A DNA stretch of 64,000 nucleotides from JANQPX01 sp041398025 (GTDB lineage: Bacteria; Pseudomonadota; Alphaproteobacteria; Geminicoccales; Geminicoccaceae), in NCBI GenBank assembly GCA_041398025.1, contig JAWKVM010000009.1:1-64000 (forward strand), read 5' to 3'. Each line of letters begins with the position of its first letter. The stretch's first letter is position 1. Below are positions 32,882 to 41,904 of this stretch, one piece after another. The translations under genes and the position numbers were made by a program. Under the pieces are notes generated by a model. The model ran no database searches, was not told the DNA's origin, and saw nothing but the letters and a program-made list of their open reading frames with translations.

Positions 32882-34435
32882 ATGAATGCCTCCCCTTCCC
32901 CGGCCCTCGACGCCGCGTCCCGCCCTCGGCTGCTGTCTGCGCCGGTCGTTCTCCTGATCCAGGGCATCATTTCCGCCGCCGGGCTGGTGGTCGAGATCGT
33001 CGCCGGGCGCATGCTCGCGCCCTATGTCGGCATGTCGCTCTACAGCTGGACCGCGGTGATCGCGGTGGTGCTGGCCGGCTTTTCCGCGGGGCATTGGGTA
33101 GGCGGTGTGGTGGCGGAACGCCCGCGGCGCGACAGTCTGGCACTGATCGCCGTGCTCACAGGGCTTGCAGCCCTGACCACGGCCATGACGCTCATCATCC
33201 TGCGCGCGCTGTCGGCGCCCATTCTGAGCCAGGCGCCGGCGCCGGGTGCCGCCATCCTGACGCTCGCCACCGTGGTCGCGTTTCTCCCCTCCTTCTTCGC
33301 CGGCACACCGTCGCCGGTGCTCGCCAAGACCATGGTCGATCTCGATCCGGCGCGCGCCGGCAAGTCCCTGGGCGCGATCTTCGCGGCAGGCTCGATCGGC
33401 GCGATCGCCGGCACGCTGGCCGCGGGCTACCTGTTCATCTCCTGGCTCGGATCGACGCTCACCATCGTCGCCGTCACCCTGACCTATGCGATCGCCGCCC
33501 TCCTGCTGCTCGTCATGGCCGGGAATGGCCGGCAGGGGGGCCGATACTGGATCGCGCTCGCCCTGGCCCTGGCGGCGTCCTTCCTGCTCACCGCCTACAA
33601 TCTCGGCCTCGGCTCGGTCTGCACCAGGGAAAGTCGCTACTACTGCATCCGGATCGTGGATTTCACGCCGGAGATCGGCACCCCGGCCAAGCTGATGGTG
33701 CTGGACCACCTCGGCCACGGCATCAATCTCGCGAACGATCCCGAGGAGCTCGTCACGCCCTATGTCGCCCTGATCGATCGCTTCGTCACCCGGCGCACCG
33801 GCGGCGTGCCCGCCTCGTCCTTCTTCATCGGCGGCGGCGCCTACACGCTGCCCAGAGCCTGGCTTGCGGCATCCCCTGAATCGCGGATCACGGTCAGCGA
33901 GATCGACTCCGAGGTCACCAGGCTCGCGATCGACGACATGTGGGTGCCGGCAAACGGCATCGAGATCCTGCACGAGGACGCGCGCATCGCTCTCGCGAGG
34001 CGGCCGACACGCTACGACGTCATCGTCGGCGATGCCTTCACCGACATCGCGGTGCCGCCGCATCTGGTGACGCTGGAATTCTTCGAGCTGGTCAAGACCC
34101 GGCTCGAGGAGGACGGACTCTATGCGATGAACGTGGTCGACCACGTGCCCGGCATGCCGGCTCTGCTCGCCATCTATCGAACGCTGAAGCAGGCATTCGC
34201 GCATGTCGAGGTGTTCGCCGAGCAGGGTGATTTTCTCGCGGGCGGCCGCACCACCTTCGTGCTGTTCGCTTCGCCCAGACCGAGCGGGCTGGACCGCATC
34301 GACGGCGCGGACGGGCAGCTTTTCGTCAGGATCGCCGGCGACGCCCTCGATGCGCGCCTGGCAGAGCAGCCCGCCCCCCTGCTCACCGACGATTACGCCC
34401 CCATCGACCGGCTGGTCGGCATCGGTGAGCTCTGA
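32882..34435 (+). CDS. fused-membrane spermidine synthase-like protein
   Basis: A 517-residue protein. The N-terminal half holds six to seven membrane segments with the family motif SAAGLVVEIVAGRMLAPYVG and VWTAVIAVVLAGFSAGHWVGG-like loop. The C-terminal half (about 250-500) is a spermidine synthase-like fold with FFIGGGAYTLPRAWLA for the cofactor, SEIDSEVTRLA, and YDVIVGDAFTD. Such fusions are common and their aminopropyltransferase activity is mostly untested. The ATG at 32882 gives the canonical N-terminus; a TTG at 32765 is also in frame. It diverges from the Crp-family gene. Confidence 0.85.
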   Translation: MNASPSPALDAASRPRLLSAPVVLLIQGIISAAGLVVEIVAGRMLAPYVGMSLYSWTAVIAVVLAGFSAGHWVGGVVAERPRRDSLALIAVLTGLAALTTAMTLIILRALSAPILSQAPAPGAAILTLATVVAFLPSFFAGTPSPVLAKTMVDLDPARAGKSLGAIFAAGSIGAIAGTLAAGYLFISWLGSTLTIVAVTLTYAIAALLLLVMAGNGRQGGRYWIALALALAASFLLTAYNLGLGSVCTRESRYYCIRIVDFTPEIGTPAKLMVLDHLGHGINLANDPEELVTPYVALIDRFVTRRTGGVPASSFFIGGGAYTLPRAWLAASPESRITVSEIDSEVTRLAIDDMWVPANGIEILHEDARIALARRPTRYDVIVGDAFTDIAVPPHLVTLEFFELVKTRLEEDGLYAMNVVDHVPGMPALLAIYRTLKQAFAHVEVFAEQGDFLAGGRTTFVLFASPRPSGLDRIDGADGQLFVRIAGDALDARLAEQPAPLLTDDYAPIDRLVGIGEL

Positions 34436-34587
34436 GGAACGCTGTCGAAGGCGTCGGCGGCCTCTCGTTCCCGCGCTCGAAGGCGATCGACGCTGACGGG
34501 GGCCGCGCACCAACCCTCCATGGCGTCCGGGCATCGCCATGCCCGGCAGATATTTCCTTACGAGACAAGATGGTCGCGCGGGAGGCG
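34436..34587. other. spacer between converging genes
   Basis: About 150 bp between the ends of the spermidine synthase-like gene and tdm. I see no gene and no clear terminator. Confidence 0.3.
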
Positions 34588-36493
34588 CTAGCCGTAGTTG
34601 CCCTTGACCCGCTCCTTGGTCGGATCGAAGTGCGGAAAGCGGACCACGGTCGCCTTCAGGCGCTTTTGCTGGCCATCGAGCTGGCCGACCTCGAGGGCCG
34701 TGCCCTCGTCGCTCACGCTGATGTCCACCCGGGCGAGCGCGATCACCTTGCCGAGGATCGGGCTTTTCACGGCTGACGTGATCTCGCCGACCTGCGCCTT
34801 GCCGAGGCGGATGCAGTCGCCGTTGGACGGCACCACGCCGCCGTCGATGTCGAGGCCGACCAGTTTTTTCTGCGGATGGGCCTTTCGCTCTTCCAGGGCC
34901 TTCCTGCCGATGAAATCGTCCTCCTTCGACTTGAGCGGCACGGTGAAGCCGATGCCGGCCTCGAAGGGGTCGGTCTGATCGGAGAACTCGTAGCCCGCGA
35001 AGATCAGACCCGCCTCGATCCGGAGCATGTCGAGGGCGGCGAGTCCGAGCGGGGCGAGGCCGTGGGGCTCGCCCGCCTGCCAGATCGCGTCGAACACCGT
35101 CTCGGCGTCCTTGGGATGACAGAACACCTCGTAGCCGAGCTCGCCCGAATAGCCCGTTCGGGACACCACCACGGCGGCGCCCTGGAAGCCGTGCAGGCGG
35201 CCGATGGTGAAGCGGAACCAGGCGAGCTCCTCGATGGTCGCCTGGGCGGGCGGCGTCCAGATGACGTCTTTCAGTATGTCTCTGCTTTTCGGCCCCTGTA
35301 CCGCGATGTTGCAGAGCTGGTCGGTGGAATTGCGGACAAAAGCGTTGAGGCCGCGCTCTGTTGCCTGCCGGCGCAGCCACTCACCGCTGCCGTCATTGCC
35401 GCCGATCCAGCGGAAATTGTTGTCGCCGAGGCGGAACACGGTGCCGTCGTCGATCATGCCGCCGTGGTCGTAGCACATCGCCGTGTAGACCACCTGGCCG
35501 GTGCTCAGCTTCTTCATGTTGCGGGTGACGGCGAGCTGCATCAGCGCTTCGGCATCCGGGCCGGTGACCTCGTATTTTCGAAGCGGCGAGAGGTCCATCA
35601 CCGCCGCCTTCTCGCGGCAGGCCCAGTATTCGGCGATCGGGCCGTGATTGGTCATCGCGTTCGGCAGCCAGTAGCCGTTGTACTCGACGACATCGCGGGT
35701 GTGGCGGGCGAAACAGTCGTGAAAGCCGGTTTTCTTGGTCATGACAACGTCCGCGTCAGGGGTCTTTCGCCAGCCGATCGAGCGCTGGAACAGCTCGGTT
35801 TTTTCGTACGTTCTCACCTGAATGTCGGTCGGGTTCCAGCCATTGGCGGGATCGACGTCGCAGGGACATGCCGTCGAGACGCAGACCAGATCGGTCAGCG
35901 CCCGCAGCAGCACGTAGTCCCCCGGCCTGGACCAGGGATCGTCCATGCCGATGGCGTTGGCGTCGTCGAGCATGGTGTTGAAGAAGAAGTTGATGGCAGG
36001 CCAGCCGCCGCGCGGGCGCACGTCGAAGCGCGCGAGATCGGCGTTCATGTTGTCGGAGCAATTGACGTGGCCGGGATAGCCGAGGTCTTCGTAATAGCGC
36101 GCGGTGCAGGCGAGGCCGAAGGTGTCGTGGCGCCCACAGGTGTCCTGGACGATCTCGACCAGCGGCTCGTGGTCCATGGTCCAGTATTTCGAGAAGATTC
36201 CGGGCTCGGGGTAGAGGGAGCCCATTAGCGAGCGGGTGGTGGTGGGATCGATCTCCCGCTCCAGGCCACGGTCGAAGGCGCGCGCGGAAAAGGCCTGAAA
36301 ATCCGAGCATTCCCGGCCCTGGACGTCCAGGATCTGGATGAATTCGCCGGCTTTAACCTCGTATGCCTTCGCTTGGCCGGGTTGGATGTTGAGATCGAGC
36401 AGCGGATCGGCGAGCGGATCGGGCGGTGAAAGGGGTGAGCCGCTATCGCCGGCCGCGGCGCGGCGGACGTACAAGGTAATCTCGGTCGGCGGG
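34588..36493 (-). CDS. tdm: TMAO demethylase Tdm, main part (DUF1989 + GcvT domains), 3' of frameshifts
   Basis: This frame holds about 630 residues. The first part is a DUF1989 domain (KAYEVKAGEFIQILDVQGRE, then GRHDTFGLACTARYY and GHVNCSDN) with the cysteines that bind zinc in this family. The second is a tetrahydrofolate-binding GcvT-like domain (KAAVMDLSPLRKYEVTGPDA, then VVVSRTGYSGELGYEVF and LGLAALDMLRIEAGLIFAGY). This arrangement is that of Tdm, which splits trimethylamine N-oxide to dimethylamine and formaldehyde, with the GcvT part passing C1 to folate. The frame has no good start codon of its own (a TTG at 36474, or an ATG at 36612 inside the preceding frame). With the next entry it makes one protein of about 791 residues. 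Confidence 0.88.
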
Positions 36494-36535
36494 TTTGCGC
36501 ATCCGGCGCCATCGGTCCGCCCTTGGCCGTGACGA

Positions 36536-36961
36536 TCAGAGACCGTCGACCTGGCTCGTAAACGTCGCGAGTTCGCCAGGCCGCGAGCCCGCTTCGAAGA
36601 CGATCGCGGCATCGGCGCTGGCGAGGTCGTAACCGCCCTGATCGAGCGCCCGCTTCAGCCTGGCGCCGGAGCCGTCAGGATGCGCAAGGGCTGCCAGCAC
36701 GCCTTCCGGGCGATGGCCGCCCGCAGCACCGATGAAGCCGGCGCTGGATTGGCCGTCGCTGGAAAAAACCACCAGCTCCACAGGCTGCAGGCCTTCGCGG
36801 TCGAGCACGCCGATCTCGTCGCCTGGTCGCAGCCGGACCGTCCTGCTGCCCCCGCCGGGCACGGGATAGCGCTCGACGCCGTGGCCGAGGACTGGGAGAC
36901 CCGGAATCAGCACGCCGTTTCGTTCGAACGGGGTTTCGAAGCGCGGGATGATGGTCTTCAT
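36536..36961 (-). CDS. tdm: TMAO demethylase Tdm, N-terminal part, 5' of frameshifts
   Basis: This frame runs from ATG at 36961 (MKTIIPRFETPFERNG) for 141 codons to a TGA at 36536. It holds the N-terminal segment of Tdm-type proteins (GGGSRTVRLRPGDEIGVLDR, then GLQPVELVVF). Between 36536 and 36495 the expected protein continues in a third frame as IVTAKGGPMAPDAQ and then in the frame of the main part as NPPTEITLYV. One missing base near 36538-36542 and one near 36491-36497 would restore a single ORF. The ATG shares a base with the tmoW stop. Either the gene is inactive or the assembly has two single-base errors. Confidence 0.8.
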   Translation of the reverse strand: MKTIIPRFETPFERNGVLIPGLPVLGHGVERYPVPGGGSRTVRLRPGDEIGVLDREGLQPVELVVFSSDGQSSAGFIGAAGGHRPEGVLAALAHPDGSGARLKRALDQGGYDLASADAAIVFEAGSRPGELATFTSQVDGL

Positions 36962-38931
36962 CAGGCGAGCCCCAATGCGCGTTTTTGTCGGTCGGCCCAG
37001 CCGAGGATCAGATGGCCGAAGGCGAGCGCCATCAGTGAGACGCAGGCGCCGAGCACGAAATTCTTGCCGAGCTCGTTGCCGGCGAGGGTCTTCTGCAGCT
37101 CCTGGCCGAGATCCTGGGTGCCGATGAAGGCGGCGATGATCACCATGAAGAAGGCGAACATCACGGCCTGATTGAAGCCGACCGCCATGGTCGGCAGCGC
37201 CATGGGCAGCTCGACCTTGAGGAGGCGCTTCCAGCGGGTGGCGCCGGACATGTCCGCGACCTCGATCAACGTCGGCGACACTGCGCGCAGCCCCTCGATA
37301 GTGTAGCGGGTGAGCGGCACCATGGCGAAGATCAAAATCGAAAAAACTACGGCAACGTCGTTGACCCCGAACAGCATGATCGCCGGGATCAGGTAGATGA
37401 AGCTCGGGAAGGTCTGGGCGGTGTCGCAGGCGAGCAGGATGCGCCTCGACCATGTTTCGCTCCTCGCCGCGGCGATGCCGAGCGGGATGCCGAGAAGGGC
37501 GGCGAGCGCGACCGCCGAGATCACGGTGTAGAGGGTGATCATCGAGCGGTCCCACCAGCCGGTGAGCGCTATGATCAGAAAAAAGCCGCCGGCGAGGAGG
37601 GCGGAACGGGCGCCGCCGATCAGCCAGCCGAGCGCTGCAATCGCCAGGATCACGGCGGAGGTCGGCAGCCAGAGGATGGCGTCCCGAAACGGGATCAGCA
37701 CCTGGGTGTTCAGGAACCAGCGGAGCCATTCGGTCGCGGCCTGAATGGCGTCGATGTCGAGCACCCATTTGATCGCCGCATCCATCTCCCGGCCCATGGA
37801 CAGGTTCTGGGTGCGCTGCAGCTCGCCGAACACCTGGATGAATTGGCCGAGCACGGTGAACAGGACGAAGACGCCGAGACCGAGCAGCAGGAAGAAGTGA
37901 CGCTGGTGCCAGGGTGTCCCCTTCTCGAAATGCACGGGCTGCTTGACCACCCAGGCCTTGGACAGGCGATCCAGCATGATCGCGATCAGGACGATGGTGA
38001 CGCCGATCTCGAAGGAGCGGCCGAGCTTGAAGGAGTTCATCAGGGCCAGCAGCTTGGCGCCCAGGCCCGGCATGCCGATGAAGGCGGTGAGCACCACCAT
38101 GGCAAGCGACAGCATGATCACCTGGTTGACGCCGACCAGGATTTCCGTGCGCGCGGAGGGCAGATAGACGTGCAGCAGCATCTGCCGACGCGAGCAGCCG
38201 CTCATCTCGCCGGCCTCGACCACGTCGGGGCTGACCTTGCGCAGGCCAAGCGTGGTCATCAGGATCATCGGCGGAATGGCGAAGGCTACAGTCGCCACGG
38301 CGCCCGCTGTCGGGCCAACTTTGAAAAAAATCACGGCCGGCAGGAGGTAGGTGAAGAAGGGCAGCGTCTGGAGCACGCTCAAAACCGGCTGCAGGGCACG
38401 CTCGAAGCCCCGATATTTCCAGGCGAGCACGCCGAGGGTGAGGCCGACCAGCACCGCAACCGGGGCCGCGACCACGATCACCGCCATGGTCTGCATGGCG
38501 AGCTCCCACTGACCGACCAGCGCGGTCCAAAGGAAGGCACCGCCGGCAAGGGCAGCGAGGCGCCAGCCGCCCAGCCAGTAGCCGAGCACGGCGGCGGCTG
38601 CGGTGATCGCCGTCCACGGAATCGGGCCGAGATAGGGCCAGCGGCGCTTGCCGTGGAGGAGGTTCGCCGTGGCGTCCAGCAGCCATTCGAGGAGTGCGGA
38701 GATGCCGCGGGTCAGATGAATGAGACCGAGATCGTCCTTGATGATGTCGAACAGTGCCTGCAGCCAGACTGCCCAGGGGAGGATCATCACCTCCGGCAGG
38801 CGGATCAGCGCGTCCGGCAGGATCGGCTTGGCGGCGGCCAGGACGCCGGCGGCGAGCAGCATCAGCTGGGCTATTTTCGCGCGGTCAAGCCTCGGGGAAA
38901 CGGCGCCTTCCGGAAGGACGACGCTCGCCAT
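36961..38931 (-). CDS. tmoW: TMAO ABC transporter permease TmoW (tandem ProW-type)
   Basis: A 656-residue inner-membrane protein built from two ProW/BPD-type permease units (around residues 90-320 and 390-640). Each has the EAA-type loop: VEAGEMSGCSRRQMLLHVYLP in the first and IEVADMSGATRWKRLLKVELP in the second. A duplicated permease in a single chain is the known form of TmoW of the glycine betaine-like TMAO importer. It overlaps tmoV by one base and tdm by one base, so the order tmoX-tmoV-tmoW-tdm is one operon. Confidence 0.85.
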   Translation of the reverse strand: MASVVLPEGAVSPRLDRAKIAQLMLLAAGVLAAAKPILPDALIRLPEVMILPWAVWLQALFDIIKDDLGLIHLTRGISALLEWLLDATANLLHGKRRWPYLGPIPWTAITAAAAVLGYWLGGWRLAALAGGAFLWTALVGQWELAMQTMAVIVVAAPVAVLVGLTLGVLAWKYRGFERALQPVLSVLQTLPFFTYLLPAVIFFKVGPTAGAVATVAFAIPPMILMTTLGLRKVSPDVVEAGEMSGCSRRQMLLHVYLPSARTEILVGVNQVIMLSLAMVVLTAFIGMPGLGAKLLALMNSFKLGRSFEIGVTIVLIAIMLDRLSKAWVVKQPVHFEKGTPWHQRHFFLLLGLGVFVLFTVLGQFIQVFGELQRTQNLSMGREMDAAIKWVLDIDAIQAATEWLRWFLNTQVLIPFRDAILWLPTSAVILAIAALGWLIGGARSALLAGGFFLIIALTGWWDRSMITLYTVISAVALAALLGIPLGIAAARSETWSRRILLACDTAQTFPSFIYLIPAIMLFGVNDVAVVFSILIFAMVPLTRYTIEGLRAVSPTLIEVADMSGATRWKRLLKVELPMALPTMAVGFNQAVMFAFFMVIIAAFIGTQDLGQELQKTLAGNELGKNFVLGACVSLMALAFGHLILGWADRQKRALGLA

Positions 38932-39959
38932 CAGCGATCGCCCAGGAGAACGTCCAGCGCGGCCTTGCGGTCGACCACGCCGATCAGCCCGCCATCCTCG
39001 CCTGCGACCGGCAGGGCGTCGCGCCGATCGTCGACCAGCAGGCGGGCCAGCTCATGGATCGTCGCCCTGGCGGCCACCGGCTCGCCCTCGGGCGGGGCGC
39101 CGTCGATCGGCTGCGCGAGCACGCCCGCATGCACGACGCGCGCCTTGTCGATGTCCTCGGTGAACTTGGCGACATAGTCGGTGGCGGGACGAAGCACGAT
39201 CTCGTCAGGAGCGCCGACCTGCTCGACCGCGCCGTCCTTCATGATCGCGATCCGATCGGCGAGCCGGAGCGCCTCGTCGAAATCGTGGGTGATGAACACG
39301 ATCGTTTTGTCGAGCAGACTTTGCAGGCGGAGAAACTCGTCCTGCATCTCGCGCCGGATCAGCGGATCGAGGGCGGAAAACGGCTCGTCCAGGAACCAGA
39401 TGTCCGGCTCGATCGCGAGCGAGCGCGCGATGCCGACGCGCTGCTGCTGGCCGCCCGAGAGCTCGCGCGGAAAATAGTCCTCGCGGCCGCCGAGCCCCAC
39501 CAGCTCGATCACCTCGAGCGCGCGCTTTCGCCGCTCATGCTTGTCCTGACCGCGCATCTCGAGGGGAAAGGCGACGTTTTCCAGGACCGTGCGGTGCGGC
39601 AGCAGGCCGAAGCTCTGGAACACCATGCCCATCTTGCGGCGCCTGAGCTCGATCAGCTCCTTTTCACTCAGCTCGCCGATGACACGCCCGTCGACCTCGA
39701 CCTCGCCGCCGGTGATCTCGATCAGCCTGGACATGCAGCGCACCAGGGTCGACTTGCCGGAGCCGGAGAGGCCCATCACCACCAGCATCTCGCCCTTGGC
39801 GATGTCGAGCGAGACGTCGCGCACCGCGGCGATGTAACCGGCGTCCCGGATCTGCTCGAACGAGGTCTCGGCCGAAAGCCCGCCGAAATAGCCCTTCGGA
39901 TCCTCGCCGTAGAGCTTCCAGACCTTGCGGCAGGCGATGACGGTTTGGTCAGCGCTCAT
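38931..39959 (-). CDS. tmoV: TMAO ABC transporter ATP-binding protein TmoV (ProV type)
   Basis: ATPase of 342 residues. Walker A GLSGSGKST (about 63-71), Q-loop FQSFGLLPH, signature LSGGQQQRVGIARSL and Walker B IWFLDEPFSALD are intact. The C-terminal 70 residues carry a CBS-like region, as in ProV/OpuAA. The N-terminal extension with YGEDPKGYFGGLSAETSFEQ is typical for glycine betaine/TMAO transporters. It begins 77 bp after tmoX, with a strong stem-loop in between. Confidence 0.87.
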   Translation of the reverse strand: MSADQTVIACRKVWKLYGEDPKGYFGGLSAETSFEQIRDAGYIAAVRDVSLDIAKGEMLVVMGLSGSGKSTLVRCMSRLIEITGGEVEVDGRVIGELSEKELIELRRRKMGMVFQSFGLLPHRTVLENVAFPLEMRGQDKHERRKRALEVIELVGLGGREDYFPRELSGGQQQRVGIARSLAIEPDIWFLDEPFSALDPLIRREMQDEFLRLQSLLDKTIVFITHDFDEALRLADRIAIMKDGAVEQVGAPDEIVLRPATDYVAKFTEDIDKARVVHAGVLAQPIDGAPPEGEPVAARATIHELARLLVDDRRDALPVAGEDGGLIGVVDRKAALDVLLGDR

Positions 39960-39998
39960 CGTCTCCCCGCTCTTTTCTGGGTCTCCCCGCTTTCCCGG

Positions 39999-40026
39999 CC
40001 CGCCCCGGACGAAGCCCCGGGGCGGG
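39999..40026 (-). promoter_or_regulatory. intercistronic stem-loop between tmoX and tmoV
   Basis: A perfect 10-bp stem (CCCGCCCCGG / CCGGGGCGGG) with an 8-nt loop, 10 bp after the tmoX stop. No U-tract follows on the minus strand, so it is probably an RNA-stabilising or partial-termination element. Such structures after a binding-protein gene allow more binding protein than membrane subunits. Confidence 0.6.
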
Positions 40027-40036
40027 TCGTCATTCT

Positions 40037-40981
40037 TCAGCTCTTAACCCAAGGCTGCCACACGTCCTCGTTTTCCTCCAGCCAGACGGCGGCAGCCTCT
40101 TCGGGCTCCATCTCGTCGATGTCGACCAGCTTGGCCATCTCGGCGATCTGGGCGTTGGTGAACGAGATCCTGGTCAGGATCGCATAAGCGTCCGGCCATT
40201 TCTCCTCCATGCCGTCCCAGGCGGCCTTCTTCAGATAGCCGTTGGCCGGATTGCCGCAGTCGAAGAGTACGTCCGGCTTCGGGCCGACGGCCGGATCCTT
40301 GTCGCAGCCCTCCTCCCAGGTCGGAAACTCGACGAACTCGCCCGGCCAGACCGCTTCGGCGAAATTGGGGGTCCAGTTGAACACCACGACGGGCTTCTTG
40401 TCGGCCTCGGCGGCGCCGATCTCGGCCCAGAGTGCGGCGGCGGAGCCGGCATTGACCACGACGAAGTTCAGATCGAGGGCGTCGACCTTCTCCTGGTCAT
40501 GCTTCAGCCAGTCGACCGGCCCGCCGAGAAAGCGTCCCTTGTCCCCGGTCTCCGGCGTGGCAAACACCGCGGCGCAGTCATTGAGCGCCTTCCAGTCCGG
40601 CAGGCCCGGGCAGGACTCCTTGGTCCAGGCAGGATACCACCAGTCCTCGCGGGTCACCGCGTCATGGTCGCCCGCGTCGTGCAGGCCGCCTTTCTCCAGG
40701 GCCTCACGGAAGGATTTCCCGAACGCACCCTCCCAGACCTCGAGCTCCAGGGCGACGTCGCCGAGGCGCACGGATTCATAGACCGCCTGGCTGTCCGTGG
40801 TGACGTATTCGACATTGTCGCCGATGCTCTCGAAGATCTGGCCGACCGCATGGCTCATCACGATCTGGCTCGACCAGTTGTGGATCGGGATGATGATCGG
40901 ATCGTCGGAATCGTCGGCCATGGCCATGCCCGGCACCGTCAAAGCCGCCGCGCATAGCAGCACCTTGCCCAGATGGTTCAT
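40037..40981 (-). CDS. tmoX: TMAO-binding periplasmic protein TmoX (OpuAC type)
   Basis: A 314-residue substrate-binding protein with a signal peptide (about 1-21, ending AMA). It belongs to the glycine betaine/OpuAC class: IIPIHNWSSQIVMSHAVGQI near the start, YPAWTKESCPGLPDWKALND, and FNWTPNFAEAVWPGEFVEFP rich in the tryptophans that form a cage for quaternary amines. Placement with a tandem permease, ProV-type ATPase, tdm and tmm supports TMAO as ligand over glycine betaine. The ATG at 40981 follows GGGAG. Transcribed first in the operon. Confidence 0.85.
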   Translation of the reverse strand: MNHLGKVLLCAAALTVPGMAMADDSDDPIIIPIHNWSSQIVMSHAVGQIFESIGDNVEYVTTDSQAVYESVRLGDVALELEVWEGAFGKSFREALEKGGLHDAGDHDAVTREDWWYPAWTKESCPGLPDWKALNDCAAVFATPETGDKGRFLGGPVDWLKHDQEKVDALDLNFVVVNAGSAAALWAEIGAAEADKKPVVVFNWTPNFAEAVWPGEFVEFPTWEEGCDKDPAVGPKPDVLFDCGNPANGYLKKAAWDGMEEKWPDAYAILTRISFTNAQIAEMAKLVDIDEMEPEEAAAVWLEENEDVWQPWVKS

Positions 40982-41134
40982 TTGGCTCTCCCTTTCTTGT
41001 TTATCGGCGGACACGATCCGCCGGCGGCAATCGCTCAACGGCCTCCCTTGAAACTGGGGTCGGCTCGGCTCTCCGCCCAGTCGGGCGCGAAGTCGGGGCT
41101 CGCCTTGGCATCATTCTCGACGATCTATCTTTTT

Positions 41135-41181
41135 TATACCAAAAAAATATCAATCTGCTAGACAGTCGTTTTTTTGGTATA
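41135..41181. promoter_or_regulatory. inverted repeat, candidate GntR operator
   Basis: Two perfect 13-bp arms, TATACCAAAAAAA (41135-41147) and TTTTTTTGGTATA (41169-41181), separated by 21 bp. They lie in the 227-bp spacer between the divergent tmoX and gntR genes. The core ATACCAA also occurs 41 bp before tmm. A GntR/FadR dimer binding each arm could control both directions. Confidence 0.65.
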
Positions 41182-41208
41182 TTATTGGTTTATCGTGGAG
41201 GATTGCGC

Positions 41209-41889
41209 ATGCTGACTAGCCGACGCGGCGCCGCGGAGATCGCCAGTATCATTCGTCGGGAGATCGAGCAGGGCCGGCTGGCGGCGCAGGAGAGGCTGCC
41301 GGCCGAGCGGACCATGGCGGAAACCTATGCCGTGGCACGCGGCACGATTCGCGAGGCGATCGGCCGGCTGGCCGAGGAGGGTCTGGTCGAGGTCCGACGC
41401 GGCAGCGGCGCCTATGTGCGTGCCGAAAACGCGCAGCAGCTCAACCCCGTGATCCAGCAGGCGCGCCCGCTCGAGCTGATCGATGCGCGCTTCGCCCTCG
41501 AGCCGCATATCTGCCGCCTTGCGGTGCTGCACGCGCGGGACGGCGACCTTGAGCGGACCGAGGCCCTGCTCGCGCGCATGGAGGCGGCCGCCCACGACCC
41601 CTCCGAGTTCGCCGCGGCGGACACCGTGTTCCACACGGTTCTCGCCGAGCTGACCGGCAACAACCTGCTGGTCTGGATCATCAACCAGATCAACTCGGTG
41701 CGCAGCCAGGAGCAGTGGTCGCGGATGCTGCTGATGACCAACACGCCGGACATGATCCGCACCTATAACCAGCAGCATCGGCAGATCGTCGATGCGATTC
41801 GCAGCCGGGATTCCGAAGCCGCCGCCACCGCCATGAAGTCGCATCTCGAGAGTGCCCGCCTCGCCTTGATGCGCGCGGCCTCTGCCTGA
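41209..41889 (+). CDS. GntR/FadR-subfamily regulator of the TMAO/TMA genes
   Basis: A 226-residue regulator: winged helix at about 5-75 (LPAERTMAETYAVARGTIRE, the helix-turn-helix, then VEVRRGSGAYV) and an all-helical FCD ligand-binding domain at about 90-220 with the metal-site residues in DTVFHTVLAEL and HRQIVDAI. The ATG follows GGAGGA. It is divergent from tmoX and next to a strong inverted repeat, so it is the likely repressor of the operon and of itself. Ligand unknown; TMA, TMAO or a C1 metabolite are candidates. Confidence 0.88.
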   Translation: MLTSRRGAAEIASIIRREIEQGRLAAQERLPAERTMAETYAVARGTIREAIGRLAEEGLVEVRRGSGAYVRAENAQQLNPVIQQARPLELIDARFALEPHICRLAVLHARDGDLERTEALLARMEAAAHDPSEFAAADTVFHTVLAELTGNNLLVWIINQINSVRSQEQWSRMLLMTNTPDMIRTYNQQHRQIVDAIRSRDSEAAATAMKSHLESARLALMRAASA

Positions 41890-41904
41890 AGGACCATCCG
41901 CCGA

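Noticed and set aside
32810..35380. 856-codon ORF on the minus strand
   Set aside because: It runs antisense through the spermidine synthase-like gene and in a wrong frame over tdm; composition is dominated by Arg, Gly and Asp/His as in mirror frames.
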